64,000 nucleotides of DNA, from positions 52,363-116,362 of the forward strand of contig JAPLNM010000049.1 of NCBI GenBank assembly GCA_026692845.1, given 5' to 3'. The notes below the pieces were generated by a model that was not told the DNA's origin, made no database searches, and saw nothing but the letters and a program-made list of their open reading frames with translations. Within the stretch, counting starts at the first letter, position 1; every line of letters begins with the position of its first letter. Shown one piece after another: positions 7,636 through 16,934 of the stretch. The DNA is from Planctomycetota bacterium (GTDB lineage Bacteria; Planctomycetota; Planctomycetia; Pirellulales; Pirellulaceae). The translations under genes were made by a program, and so were the position numbers.

Positions 7636-9243
7636 CTATTGCACCCAAGCAGAAGGTCGTAATCGACAAGTTAAATACTTGCCATTGGGCTCGGGCTGAA
7701 TGAACGGCAAAATGCGGAGGGTTATCTTCGTTGGCTCGGTGCCTCCGACGGATAACAAATCCTCCATTCGAGAGCGAATCGAGTCGACATCAGGCGATAC
7801 ACCGAAAAAAGAAGGTACGATTTGCAACTCGAAATGATTGGTGCTGATCTGATCGAGACGGAAGTTGCTTACTCCCCTATCCGAGTAAGCGATGTCGCCA
7901 ATCTCAGAGGCCGTTACCCAACGGTTCCCTCGGACGAGTGTCTCCTGGACCCTACCTAGAATCTCAAGGCGTTTGGTGTCCCGGCCACATCCACATGCAC
8001 CTGGTAAAATCCTGCCGATGTCGCCGACTTTATACCGGATCAGAGGCATCGCCGAATTGGTCAGATCCGTGATGACCACTTGGCCAATTTGGCCGTCCTG
8101 AACAATGCTCCCATCGCGGAAAATCTCAACTTCAAAAAAGGACTCGATGATATGCATGGCCCTATGATCGTTACAGGAAACGGCAACAGAACCTAACTCG
8201 CTGGTCCCATACATGTTTCTTGTTTCAACTCCCAACGCACGCCTGACACGCGAAAGAAGAGAATCGCATGCCAAGCCACCGTAGGGCATGACATGCTTGA
8301 GGTAATGACTCTCGACAGATCGCTGGGCTTTAAACTCGGATAACCACAGGAGATACTGTGGGAAAGCACGGAGCAAATAAGGACGACCATTCTCGATTAG
8401 GCCCCAGGTTTCCTCCATCTGCTTTGATAGATCAGGAGCCGATCTGGCATCAAGCGGTGGGAGGATGTCTTGTTTAAACATCAACCGCCGTTCAAATAGA
8501 CCGTTCAAGTCAGATTGAAACTTTTCCGATCTCCAACTGCCATTCCTCAAGCCCTTCCTGATATGTCTCAAGACAGAGGTTTCCGGAGGACCATCTAGTC
8601 CGCATACCGAATTGCACACGTTTGGTGGAATGTCCGTGATGGATGCCCCTAAGGATCGTCCAGTGGCGACCTCAAAAACATGCAAAGCACTGGCCCTGCC
8701 GGCTTCCCTTCGCGAGAAATTCTTCACCACCGTCAATCGCTCTCCGGAAGTTCCTGAAGTGGATCGGTAGGTGCGACCATCTTGAGTGTCCTGCGTCAAT
8801 ACCCCTTCAGGAAATCTTGATCGAATCTCCTGCTTGCCAATCGGAGTTAGCTTCGAGAAAATTTCCAATGCTTGAGCCTCTCCGGTCGTCTGGCCCTGAG
8901 AAACCGCTTCATACGCTACTCCCGCTTGTTCTAAACGGTGCCTAAAAAAGACCGTTTCCATCGCTCGATTTAGCAATGCCGACAAACGCTTAGAGCGCTC
9001 AAGTCGCCTAGCACTCGCACCCTCGATATTGCTTTCCCTGCGCAGCGCTCTTGCTTGTTCCAAGAACGATGCTTTCCCCATCGCTTGCAATGCTTGAATG
9101 CAAAAAAAAGCAGACCATTTCCGTATCCGAAAAAAACTGCTCAATCGAAATACCAATCCCTCTTTGCGATCCGAATCCAGCGAAGGCAAACGCCAAGGAA
9201 TCGTCCAATCCCGGCGCCTTGAGAAGATCCGTCCAACAATCAA
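7636..9243 (-). CDS. PaaK/CapK-like adenylate-forming enzyme
   Basis: About 535 residues from a TTG immediately after an in-frame stop; the true start is uncertain and could be the ATG at 9081 or another site between them. The ATP-binding loop YRSTSGTSGER lies near residue 160, MYGTSELG near residue 345 is the A5-type motif, and a C-terminal subdomain contains ILGRVQETLVRGNRW. Relatives are phenylacetate-CoA ligase and CapK-like enzymes that activate carboxylates as AMP esters. It is first in a two-gene operon with a SufS-like enzyme. A CGCGR metal-site-like patch (GACGCGRD) precedes the C-terminal domain as in many PaaK-like proteins. The substrate is unknown. Confidence 0.82.
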   Translation of the reverse strand: MIVGRIFSRRRDWTIPWRLPSLDSDRKEGLVFRLSSFFRIRKWSAFFCIQALQAMGKASFLEQARALRRESNIEGASARRLERSKRLSALLNRAMETVFFRHRLEQAGVAYEAVSQGQTTGEAQALEIFSKLTPIGKQEIRSRFPEGVLTQDTQDGRTYRSTSGTSGERLTVVKNFSRREAGRASALHVFEVATGRSLGASITDIPPNVCNSVCGLDGPPETSVLRHIRKGLRNGSWRSEKFQSDLNGLFERRLMFKQDILPPLDARSAPDLSKQMEETWGLIENGRPYLLRAFPQYLLWLSEFKAQRSVESHYLKHVMPYGGLACDSLLSRVRRALGVETRNMYGTSELGSVAVSCNDHRAMHIIESFFEVEIFRDGSIVQDGQIGQVVITDLTNSAMPLIRYKVGDIGRILPGACGCGRDTKRLEILGRVQETLVRGNRWVTASEIGDIAYSDRGVSNFRLDQISTNHFELQIVPSFFGVSPDVDSIRSRMEDLLSVGGTEPTKITLRILPFIQPEPNGKYLTCRLRPSAWVQ

Positions 9244-9400
9244 AAAAGTGGAAAGTCCAATCGAAAAGCGGAATGTCCCACAATGGAGATTCTAATCAAG
9301 GGTCGCTCCGCGTCAAACCGCTACGTAATTGCACTCAATCTCAGCGGTCGCTTTGGCAAATCCAAATAAACTCAGACTAAAAAAGACTCCCGAAGTCGCT

Positions 9401-9440
9401 CAAAAACAAAAATGGCTCGGAGCAATCGCTGCTCCAAGCC
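9401..9440 (-). terminator. Rho-independent terminator of the VWA/Gly-rich gene
   Basis: An 11-bp stem with one mismatch (9414-9424 with 9430-9440, loop ATCGC) is followed on the minus strand by ATTTTTGTTTTTG. It lies 31 bases after the stop of the 1458-residue gene and upstream of the adenylating-enzyme operon. Confidence 0.85.
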
Positions 9441-9470
9441 ATCGAGAGTAGTTTTAGAGCCGAGAGGTGA

Positions 9471-12400
9471 CTAAAAAGCCCCGCCACCACCAAAACCGCC
9501 ACCGCCTCCGCCTAGGCCACCGCCGCCACCTAAACCACCACCGCCACCGCCACCGCCGCCAAATCCACCGCCAATTCCAGTACCAAACGAGGGAATCGAA
9601 CTGTCGACACCTTTGAACTCCGGCGAGGCTGTAACCCGAACATAGCGACGGTCGCCAGAGATCACCACACTGGCCCACATCTGCGTTCCCGAAGGAATCG
9701 CCTGAACGAGCGGCATGTATCCAACTCCGCCTCCGCGTGCGAATCCAGGGATCCTGCCGTTGATTCCGCCCGAGCCATTGTTGCCAAAACCACCAGGACC
9801 ACCAAATCCACCAAACCCTTCCCCCGAACTACCACGGCCCGCAGCAAATCGCTGAATCATGGCCATATAAGCCCAGTTTTGGTCGATGTTATTGTTGTTT
9901 CCGTCGGCATTGTCTGCATCAGCGGCTAGCGGCGCGACCTGAGCCAAAACCGCCTGGCCTGCAAATGCCTTTTCGGCCTGTACCTTGGCCAACTGCACCT
10001 GAGCGATCGGCTCGGCTCGATGACCTATCTTGACCTCAGCGGTGTAAACCGACTCTTGGTCTAAAGCGATCTGTTGACTGATCACCTTTTGATTCGGTGT
10101 GCCGTAATCGGTAACCAAATTCACCGTCACCTTGCCACCGGCAACCTCTCCCCATACCTTACGCACCGATACTTTGTACTGACCGGCATAGCCTTGTGCA
10201 CATGCATAGGTCTCGGAGAATCCATCCTTGCTAGGTTTGTCCAGCGAGGAACCGTCCGCAAGAAGCACTCCGCCTGCAATCGTGCGGGGATTGCTCGAAC
10301 TGCAAACCGTCCCGGCTGGCTCTTCGACGACCAAATCAATGTCGGCATTTCCAGTCCAAGTCACTCGAACGACGATATCCCTGGTCTGTGACTTCTTCAT
10401 CGCCTGCTCAAACGCATAAGCCTCCATCTTGCGTCCCTCGTTGTTGAGCCTCAAATACGCTGCCTTGGCAGCCATCAAGGCTTTTTCAATCAAAGGAAGA
10501 TGCTCATCGGACCACGACTGGCTCAATACTCCAGTCGATGCCCAGACCACTGCATCACGATCCTCTAGCTCCAGACTCAATCGCAACCCAGCATCCAAAG
10601 GAAGCCGTTCACTCGGTGCTACCCGATGCACATCGCGATAGATCCCTAAGGCTTCTTTTTTCATCCCTTGGCTCTCGAGATACTGCGCGATCTTCATCGC
10701 AGACGAAACGTCCGCTCCAAAATCCACACTCGAAAGCAAGACGCGTCGGATCTCTTTGCTTGTGTGCCCGCTGCCTTGCATCGCAATGCTCAGCGCCTCG
10801 TACATCCAAGGTGCAGGAAGTGTCTCGCGGAAGACCTCATTCAATTGATCAACCACTTGACCGAAAATGACTTTCGCACCCGCGTCGTCCTTAGCCAACG
10901 AAGCCTTCGACGCGGTATTCATCTTCTCCTTGACCCAAGAAGCAAACTGAGCTTCCGAATCGGCCCGCTCGTTCCCCTCGGTCTCGATCATCTTGCGCAC
11001 GCACGCTGCAACGTCGAGCGACTGCGGCGCAGCCTGAGGATTGGCCGTCGACTTGGTCGGCTCGTCGGTCACATCCATCATGCCACCCATGCCGCCGCCC
11101 ATGCCGCCCATGCCGCCGCCCATACCACCCATGCCGCCGCCCATACCGCCCATGCCGCCGCCCATACCACCCATGCCGCCTCCCATGCCACCGCCCATGC
11201 CACCTCCCATGCCGCCGCCCATGCCGCCGCCCATGCCACCCATGCTCATCACCGGTACGACAAGGTCGCCGACAGGATAGACACGGACCACATTGGCCGA
11301 GTTCTTTTTGTTGGTGATCTTCATGACTTCGTCTTGAATGACATAAGTCAGATTCATCGGTTCAAGAATCAGCTTCAATGCTGAACGCAACGAAATCTCA
11401 GGAACGTTCAGCGACACCGGATCTTCCGGCGTGACGGTCTCGTCTTCGAGACCCTTCTGATCGATCACAATCGGAATCCCGTATTGATCGGAGAACGATT
11501 GCATCACCGAACTCAATGGCGTGTTGTTGAAGGTAGCTTCGCCTCGCTCTCGCAAGGCCCGGAAAATCCTTCGCTCGGTTTCATTTCCACCCGACAAATC
11601 AATCGTCCCATAACGCTCGATGCGACGAGCGCTCAGAGCCTGCCATACGTCGGCTGGCGGATAACGAACCGGTGGCTCGTCTACAAACGGTATCAAGGCT
11701 TGTTCGGATAAATACAAAGCGTCCACAAACGCTCGGTTCCGCTGATTGATCACGTCCATGATCAAGCGATAATTCGCCAGCGAACTCGATTCGTAGTTGA
11801 CGACCTTGTCAATCACCGAGTTGTGGGCCAATTCATGAATCTGCGGTGCGATCTCATTGTTGGCCGCTGAGTACAACTGCTGCTCAATCAAGGAGTCAAA
11901 ACGTTGTACAAGCTGCTGAATAGTGGCCTCTCGACGATCCCGATCGGCCAACAAACGACGCGATGCAGAAGACGCCGATTGGACCGCTTCAGACCGTGCG
12001 ATCCGCTCGCGAAGATCCGCCTCGGACCTCGCCGTCGCTTGGATCCCTGCACCAAGCCTGGACTCAAGCTGCACGCGACTGGCCGGATCCAAATCCGGTG
12101 ATCGACGAATTTGATCCAAAAGCAACTTCAAATCGCCCTTGGACCCCGATGGATTATCCGATGTCCGAGCACGACTGAGCTCTGACATCACCTGACGCTC
12201 TAAACCCTGTGCTGCCACACGCCGCATCTGGGCATCTTGGTTGAGCAAATCACCCGCATTGGAAAGCTCCCCAAAAGGATCCGAACCAATCGGCGCATTG
12301 AGCCCTTCACCAGGAGCCATCAACGGGTCGGATCCAAGACCCTTGCCAAAGGGATTTTCCGCCGCTGGATTTCCGCTCTGTGGTTCTAAACCCGCTGCCG

Positions 12401-13847
12401 GTGCATTGGATGGCTCGGCAGGTGTGTCCCCAAAAGGATCCTGACCCGCAGGTGCCGGACTCGCAGGCGCTGGATCCCCAAACGGATCGTCCGACGGTGG
12501 CTGAACACGTGCCGTTACCAACTTGACTATCTTCGAACCTAATCCCTTGCGTGGGGACTCTCCGCCACCCTTGGCCTGATCCACAGGAGCCGTTGGACCT
12601 AGCTTGCTCCCCCCAACCTGGGCAGCCTCCAAAAGGGTCTTGGCTTCAAGATTCGACGGCGATCGGTCCAGAGCCTCTTTGGCAATCACCCTGGCGGCAG
12701 CAACATCCCCAACATGCAACGCAAATTTCGCGTCCTTGACCAACGCGTCGGACGAACTACTCAAGAAATCTCCGACCTCACGAAGCGCATCGGATCCTGC
12801 CGTAGGCAACAGAACTCCACCGTTGCTACTGGACTTGCTGACCAACGCTCCCAAAAACCCTAAATCAGGATTCGATGCCTCAGATACCAAATCCCATTGA
12901 AGCGACTTCGACTGACCAGAGATCTCTCCATCGATCCGAAGCGTGCCGGTAAGACTCTTCGACGACATTACCCCAATGAGGATCGAGTCTCGATCACTGC
13001 GGATCGGAGGGACTCGCTCCGGATAACGCGATGCTATTCCAGCAGGCCAATTTGCCTCTTTAGGCCAAAATACCGGTGTGCAAGCTGCCTTCGATAGCTC
13101 ACTACCGACTTGCTGCAACGTCACTCCTTGGATGTTGCTACGAACCAATACCCGACCTCCGGTGTGATTCGCAAGCGTCGCCAAGAACTCACAATCGGTC
13201 TTCGGACCTATCGCCAACGAACTTACCGAACATCGCGACGCGACCAACTCCCCAACCAACGAATCAAACTCCGAGGTGTTGAGCAATCGATTCAAATGGA
13301 GCCCGTCTCCGATATACACAATGCTCTTTTGGCCCTGGACCCCGAGCGACTCGCTGGCCGCTCGCAACGCACTGGCAATGTCCGATGTGCCCAACGGAAC
13401 GCGACGCTCAAGCCGCTCAAAGCCCGTTGCAATATCGGCCGAATCGGACTTCGTTCCACCCGCGTACAACTCAGGCTCCACGTCGCATGCCAAGAGCGAT
13501 ACGATCGACCCCTCAGGCAACGACTCGATGATCGACCGAGCCACATCCATCGACTCGCGACGGTAGACGCCATTCTGCGAAGCCGACGTGTCGACGATCA
13601 CCGCAACTCGCGATGCGACCGACGCCTCGGAAACCATTCCGGAAACCAAACTCAACGCAAAGAAGGTCTTGCCGTCCTTCTCGCAGGTCGCCAGTCGACT
13701 CGCCTTGGTCAACTGAGGCGATACCGCCTGGGAATCCAAGGCATGTAGGACGTTCGAAGCCATCGGCAGCCCAAACGCCAAAGCAAAACCGACTGCCACC
13801 TCTGGCAGTCTTGCCCGATTACTCAAAGTAAGACGTTGCATCCGCAT
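9471..13847 (-). CDS. Large VWA-domain protein with secretin-like domain and Gly/Met-rich repeats
   Basis: A protein of 1458 residues. A signal-like segment spans residues 15-35. A von Willebrand A domain (about 80-250) keeps the MIDAS motif DTSAS at residues 86-90. A Pro/Ala linker rich in DPFGD repeats covers about 440-530 and a coiled-coil-like region 540-680. A domain near 780-860 resembles secretin/TonB STN modules (SLNVPEISLRSALKLIL). About 60 residues of GGMGG repeats follow (nt 11070-11250). A tetratricopeptide-like stretch, a beta domain with WTGNADIDLVVEEP, and an almost pure Gly tail (about 1420-1458) complete it. It probably acts outside the cytoplasm as an adhesive or structural scaffold. 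The combination is planctomycete-like but not one I can name. A sigma-54 type promoter lies at 14093-14108. Confidence 0.8.
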   Translation of the reverse strand: MRMQRLTLSNRARLPEVAVGFALAFGLPMASNVLHALDSQAVSPQLTKASRLATCEKDGKTFFALSLVSGMVSEASVASRVAVIVDTSASQNGVYRRESMDVARSIIESLPEGSIVSLLACDVEPELYAGGTKSDSADIATGFERLERRVPLGTSDIASALRAASESLGVQGQKSIVYIGDGLHLNRLLNTSEFDSLVGELVASRCSVSSLAIGPKTDCEFLATLANHTGGRVLVRSNIQGVTLQQVGSELSKAACTPVFWPKEANWPAGIASRYPERVPPIRSDRDSILIGVMSSKSLTGTLRIDGEISGQSKSLQWDLVSEASNPDLGFLGALVSKSSSNGGVLLPTAGSDALREVGDFLSSSSDALVKDAKFALHVGDVAAARVIAKEALDRSPSNLEAKTLLEAAQVGGSKLGPTAPVDQAKGGGESPRKGLGSKIVKLVTARVQPPSDDPFGDPAPASPAPAGQDPFGDTPAEPSNAPAAGLEPQSGNPAAENPFGKGLGSDPLMAPGEGLNAPIGSDPFGELSNAGDLLNQDAQMRRVAAQGLERQVMSELSRARTSDNPSGSKGDLKLLLDQIRRSPDLDPASRVQLESRLGAGIQATARSEADLRERIARSEAVQSASSASRRLLADRDRREATIQQLVQRFDSLIEQQLYSAANNEIAPQIHELAHNSVIDKVVNYESSSLANYRLIMDVINQRNRAFVDALYLSEQALIPFVDEPPVRYPPADVWQALSARRIERYGTIDLSGGNETERRIFRALRERGEATFNNTPLSSVMQSFSDQYGIPIVIDQKGLEDETVTPEDPVSLNVPEISLRSALKLILEPMNLTYVIQDEVMKITNKKNSANVVRVYPVGDLVVPVMSMGGMGGGMGGGMGGGMGGGMGGGMGGMGGGMGGMGGGMGGMGGGMGGMGGGMGGMMDVTDEPTKSTANPQAAPQSLDVAACVRKMIETEGNERADSEAQFASWVKEKMNTASKASLAKDDAGAKVIFGQVVDQLNEVFRETLPAPWMYEALSIAMQGSGHTSKEIRRVLLSSVDFGADVSSAMKIAQYLESQGMKKEALGIYRDVHRVAPSERLPLDAGLRLSLELEDRDAVVWASTGVLSQSWSDEHLPLIEKALMAAKAAYLRLNNEGRKMEAYAFEQAMKKSQTRDIVVRVTWTGNADIDLVVEEPAGTVCSSSNPRTIAGGVLLADGSSLDKPSKDGFSETYACAQGYAGQYKVSVRKVWGEVAGGKVTVNLVTDYGTPNQKVISQQIALDQESVYTAEVKIGHRAEPIAQVQLAKVQAEKAFAGQAVLAQVAPLAADADNADGNNNNIDQNWAYMAMIQRFAAGRGSSGEGFGGFGGPGGFGNNGSGGINGRIPGFARGGGVGYMPLVQAIPSGTQMWASVVISGDRRYVRVTASPEFKGVDSSIPSFGTGIGGGFGGGGGGGGGLGGGGGLGGGGGGFGGGGAF
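11070..11250 (-). repeat. GGM-coding tandem repeat
   Basis: About 180 bases of ccgcccatgcc-type units encode GGMGG repeats inside the VWA protein. The perfect codon-level repetition creates long open frames on the opposite strand (His/Ala-rich and Pro/Met-rich) that are artefacts. Confidence 0.9.
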
Positions 13848-14092
13848 CGCGATTCGCTCCGAACATTCATTGGTTGGAAAAGAGGTTTACCGAAATCCAA
13901 AGATCCTCGGTTCTTTTTATCGTATTTGCACCCCTCAAATGTTGCCATTAAAAAAGGGGCCGCCGACAAAGATTCAACCGATGGTATCAATTTCCCCTTC
14001 TAGGCGATCTGGTGCGGATAGCAACCCACACCTCGACCCGATTCGGTTCGGCCGTACCAAAATCCCTCTGGATTTGTTTAAACCTTACTGTG

Positions 14093-14108
14093 AGCAAAAG
14101 GCGTGCCA
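14093..14108 (-). promoter_or_regulatory. Sigma-54 type promoter upstream of the VWA/Gly-rich gene
   Basis: Minus strand reads TGGCACGCCTTTTGCT: the -24 element TGGCAC, 5 bases, then the -12 element TTGCT, with the invariant GG and GC ten bases apart. Transcription would start near 14082 and give a leader of about 235 bases to the ATG at 13847. A minus-oriented terminator ends directly upstream, which would isolate the promoter from read-through. Confidence 0.65.
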
Positions 14109-14110
14109 AA

Positions 14111-14139
14111 AACAAAAAAGAGGGCGTGCTCCCCTCTTT
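14111..14139 (-). terminator. Minus-oriented terminator directly upstream of a sigma-54 promoter
   Basis: An 8-bp stem AAAGAGGG/CCCTCTTT (14117-14124 and 14132-14139) is followed on the minus strand by TTTGTTTTTGG. The nearest annotated minus gene upstream is 2.8 kb away, so it would stop antisense or unannotated transcripts. The rest of the 13848-14358 divergent gap shows no genes. Confidence 0.6.
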
Positions 14140-14358
14140 CCCAACGTTCCGCCAAGCCAGATCCCCCGCCCGAGTCCAATCGACCCACACCGATCTTACC
14201 AATCCTCCAGGGAATGTAGCATTTTCGAACACGCCCCTCAAAGTCCCCAAATCCGTCAAATCTTTCCAAATCCTCTTATCTTAAATCCCCCAACCATCCG
14301 ATCGCTTCGATAGCCCTCCTACGTCCAAATTCCAAGCTCCACTACCGGATCGATCGAC

Positions 14359-16527
14359 ATGATGGCTCGCTGCACCCTACGCCCAAAAATCCTGACCGTG
14401 CTCCTAGGATTCCTTTGCCTAGCCGACTTTGCCCTAGCACAAAACGATCCTGCACGGATGCCAAACTCGAAATCCAACGCAGGCAACGGCCAAGGTCTCC
14501 TCAGCCGCCTTCGTAGCTCCAACGCCAAACCCAACAAAGACTCCTCAGATCTCGATCCAGAGCCCCGCGATCGTCGATGGTCCGGGGCGATGCGAGTCCC
14601 CGTGCAGTCGTTCAATATGCCCTGGTCGAACCGAAACAACGATCCAATGTCGAGTATCAACGACCCGATCGACCTGCCCAAGGCCATGCAGCCTACGCGA
14701 CCGAGGAACGAGGCACCCCCACGAAAGAATTTCCAAGACCGTGCTGCTTTGCAAGATGCCTCAGGCAACTCCCAAGCCATCGGCAGCGGTGTGGCGAAAC
14801 GACCCTCTGTCCAATCCCCTTCCGAGCCATCCAACTACCAACCCGAAGTTCCCGAAGTCCGCGAAACTCCAATCGAATCGGTCGCACGCAAAGAACTGCG
14901 AACCTACGAAGCCGCACCCGTCGAATCGATCGACCCAAAAAATACCAGCCGACGCAAAACCTCAACACCGACGAATTCCTCAAAGCCCTCATCCAAAACC
15001 TCACCCGACCCGAATACACAGACCCAAATCGATATCGCTCCAGCTCTTGGCGCGGGCTCTGCAAAAGTCCCTGCAATCCTTGCCACCGGGCCAAACAAAT
15101 CCAACGAAGCGGTAACTCCAGCCAACAAATCGGCAACTCCGTTGGACGTTCGGGTCCCCCAACTGAGACTGCGCGTCGATGGACCTCAAGCCATCGAGGT
15201 AGGCCAAAAAGCGACCTACACCATCCACGCGACAAACGAAGGCTCCTCGGATCTCCAAGGCCTGATCGTCCGAGCCTCGACCCCTAAAGGAGTTCTGATC
15301 GATGGCATCAAAACCATGGTCGGTGCCTACGAACTGGACGAAACCCCCGAAGACTCTGGGGTCCTCTGGGAACTGGATTTCCTAGCCGCCAATGACTCGA
15401 AATCACTTGAACTGCAAATCGAGGTCCTAGAAGCCGACCAATTCGCTCTAAACCTCGAATGGACCCTGGCTCCGAACCCCACACAGATGAACGTCCAAGT
15501 CCACCAGCCAAAACTCGAACTCGAACTCAGTGGTCCGGCCGAGGTCCAACTCGGTGTACCCGAAAAGTATCGCATGCGGATCAAAAACCCAGGCTCTGCT
15601 GTCCTGCCAGATCTGACCCTGTCGCTTCAAACCGAAACGACCTCCCAATACGATTCCCAAATCGGACCGATCGCTCCAGGTTCCGAAAAGATCATCGATG
15701 TCGAATTGACCTTCGACCATCCGGGTCTGTTCCCAATCGTCGCTGCGGCCAAAGACCCATCGGGGAAACTCCAACAACGTCAACGGATCGATGTCCATGT
15801 CCAAAAAATCGAAGTCAAGGCGACTTGGTTCGGCCCCGAGGAATTCGTCCAAGGCACCCCAGCGGATTATGAACTGGTGATCGAAAACTCCGGGACCATC
15901 CCCGCAGCAAACTTGGCCTGCTCGGTCGCGATCCCCGAAGGGATCGAATTGCTCGAACTGCCCCAAGGCGTCACTCGCAACGGGAACGAGCTGAACTGGT
16001 CGATCCCTAAACTTGACCCGAAATCCCAATTCACTCTCCGGGTCCGATGCGAAATGGTCCGACCCGGAAACCACACCCTGGCTTTCCTTGCTCGATCCGA
16101 TCGGAACCTCAATGTTCAGTCCGATATCACCACGCTCGTCGAAGCCATCGCCGATCTGGAACTGACGGTCAAAGAACCTCAAGCCCCAGCACCCGTCGGA
16201 GCTCGTGTCGTCTATGAGTTCCAAGTCTCCAATCGAGGCTCCAAAGCCGCCGAGAATGTTCGCTTCGTGGCACAATTCTCCGAAGGAATCGAACCGCTGG
16301 CTCTCGAAGGCCACTCCGGACGCATCGTCCCGGGCCAAGCCCTCTTCGAAAACCTACCTGCCATCGGTCCAAATCAATCCCTCACTCTGAAAGTCATCTG
16401 CCAAGCCTCGAAAAACGGTGTCCATCGCTTTCGAGCCGCCGTCCAGTCACCCAGCAGCCAAGAGGACTTGCTCGAAGAAGGTTCCACGCGTTTCGTTGGC
16501 TCAAACAACAAACCCTCGAAACCCTAA
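14359..16527 (+). CDS. Exported DUF11/CARDB-type repeat surface protein
   Basis: A protein of 722 residues. A signal peptide (residues 1-28, ending FALAQ) is followed by about 230 residues of Ser/Pro/Asn-rich low-complexity sequence, then at least four immunoglobulin-like repeats of the DUF11 type. They start near LRLRVDGPQ, LELELSGPA, IEVKATWFG and LELTVKEPQ, and each carries a tY-x-N-x-G core (THATNEG, RIKNPG, VIENSG, QVSNRG equivalents). Such repeats build rods or wall-associated structures outside the cell. It diverges from the VWA/Gly-rich protein, and a shared role in surface architecture is plausible but inferred. Codon use is ordinary. Confidence 0.85.
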   Translation: MMARCTLRPKILTVLLGFLCLADFALAQNDPARMPNSKSNAGNGQGLLSRLRSSNAKPNKDSSDLDPEPRDRRWSGAMRVPVQSFNMPWSNRNNDPMSSINDPIDLPKAMQPTRPRNEAPPRKNFQDRAALQDASGNSQAIGSGVAKRPSVQSPSEPSNYQPEVPEVRETPIESVARKELRTYEAAPVESIDPKNTSRRKTSTPTNSSKPSSKTSPDPNTQTQIDIAPALGAGSAKVPAILATGPNKSNEAVTPANKSATPLDVRVPQLRLRVDGPQAIEVGQKATYTIHATNEGSSDLQGLIVRASTPKGVLIDGIKTMVGAYELDETPEDSGVLWELDFLAANDSKSLELQIEVLEADQFALNLEWTLAPNPTQMNVQVHQPKLELELSGPAEVQLGVPEKYRMRIKNPGSAVLPDLTLSLQTETTSQYDSQIGPIAPGSEKIIDVELTFDHPGLFPIVAAAKDPSGKLQQRQRIDVHVQKIEVKATWFGPEEFVQGTPADYELVIENSGTIPAANLACSVAIPEGIELLELPQGVTRNGNELNWSIPKLDPKSQFTLRVRCEMVRPGNHTLAFLARSDRNLNVQSDITTLVEAIADLELTVKEPQAPAPVGARVVYEFQVSNRGSKAAENVRFVAQFSEGIEPLALEGHSGRIVPGQALFENLPAIGPNQSLTLKVICQASKNGVHRFRAAVQSPSSQEDLLEEGSTRFVGSNNKPSKP

Positions 16528-16642
16528 AGGATCAACCTCATCAGCAGAATTTGTGGGTCCGTTTTGGCTAGCGTTAGCTCAGGAAACCAATGGAATCGCT
16601 AGGGGAAACTGGTTCATCCCCCAGGATTGATCGCATGGGTGC

Positions 16643-16698
16643 CAGGTGCAAAGTGGCAGGTGCAAAGTGGCAGGTGCAAAGTGGCAGGTGCAAAGTGG
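16643..16698. repeat. Four 14-bp tandem repeats
   Basis: The unit CAGGTGCAAAGTGG occurs four times head to tail without change at 16643, 16657, 16671 and 16685, followed by a partial fifth copy (CAGGTAC). Confidence 0.97.
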
Positions 16699-16725
16699 CA
16701 GGTACCGGGCACGATCCCCCCATTT

Positions 16726-16804
16726 CGTTTAACAGTCAGCCGCAGGCGTACTGGCCGTCGAAGATGGCGATGAATCCAGTACGCCTGCGGCTGACTGTTA
16801 AACG
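16726..16804. repeat. Perfect 29-bp inverted repeat (large hairpin)
   Basis: The left arm 16726-16754 and right arm 16776-16804 are exact reverse complements over 29 bases, with a 21-base spacer. The arms contain CAGCCGCAGGCGTACTGG and its complement. There is no T-run, no gene inside and no transposase nearby. It looks like a dispersed palindromic element (MITE or REP-like) rather than a terminator, although it lies between the convergent DUF11-repeat and ECF-operon genes. Confidence 0.9.
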
Positions 16805-16844
16805 CGATCAGGCATACAACTTGACCGTCCTCGCATCGGATTTC

Positions 16845-16898
16845 GTCGTACTCGTACTCAGCGAAGCGGTACTCAGTGAAACGGTACTCGTACTCGAT
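16845..16898. repeat. CTCGTACTCAG-type degenerate tandem repeat, copy 1
   Basis: Interleaved units of CTCGTACTCAG, GCGAAGCGGT and GTGAAACGGT. The minus strand would read as an EYEYRF-type peptide. A related copy lies at 48482-48522. In planctomycetes such tails are often seen beside four-helix-bundle (23S-IVS-like) genes; no such gene remains here. Confidence 0.7.
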
Positions 16899-16934
16899 GG
16901 CTGTTTGAACTGCGGCGATGCCGATGGGCATCGC

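Noticed and set aside
10668..11384. His/Ala-rich 238-codon frame and Pro/Met-rich 79-codon frame on the plus strand
   Set aside because: Both are complements of the GGM-coding repeat in the large minus gene.
16614..16931. 105-codon minus frame over the repeat cluster
   Set aside because: It merely translates three stacked repeat types and has no start signal or family match.
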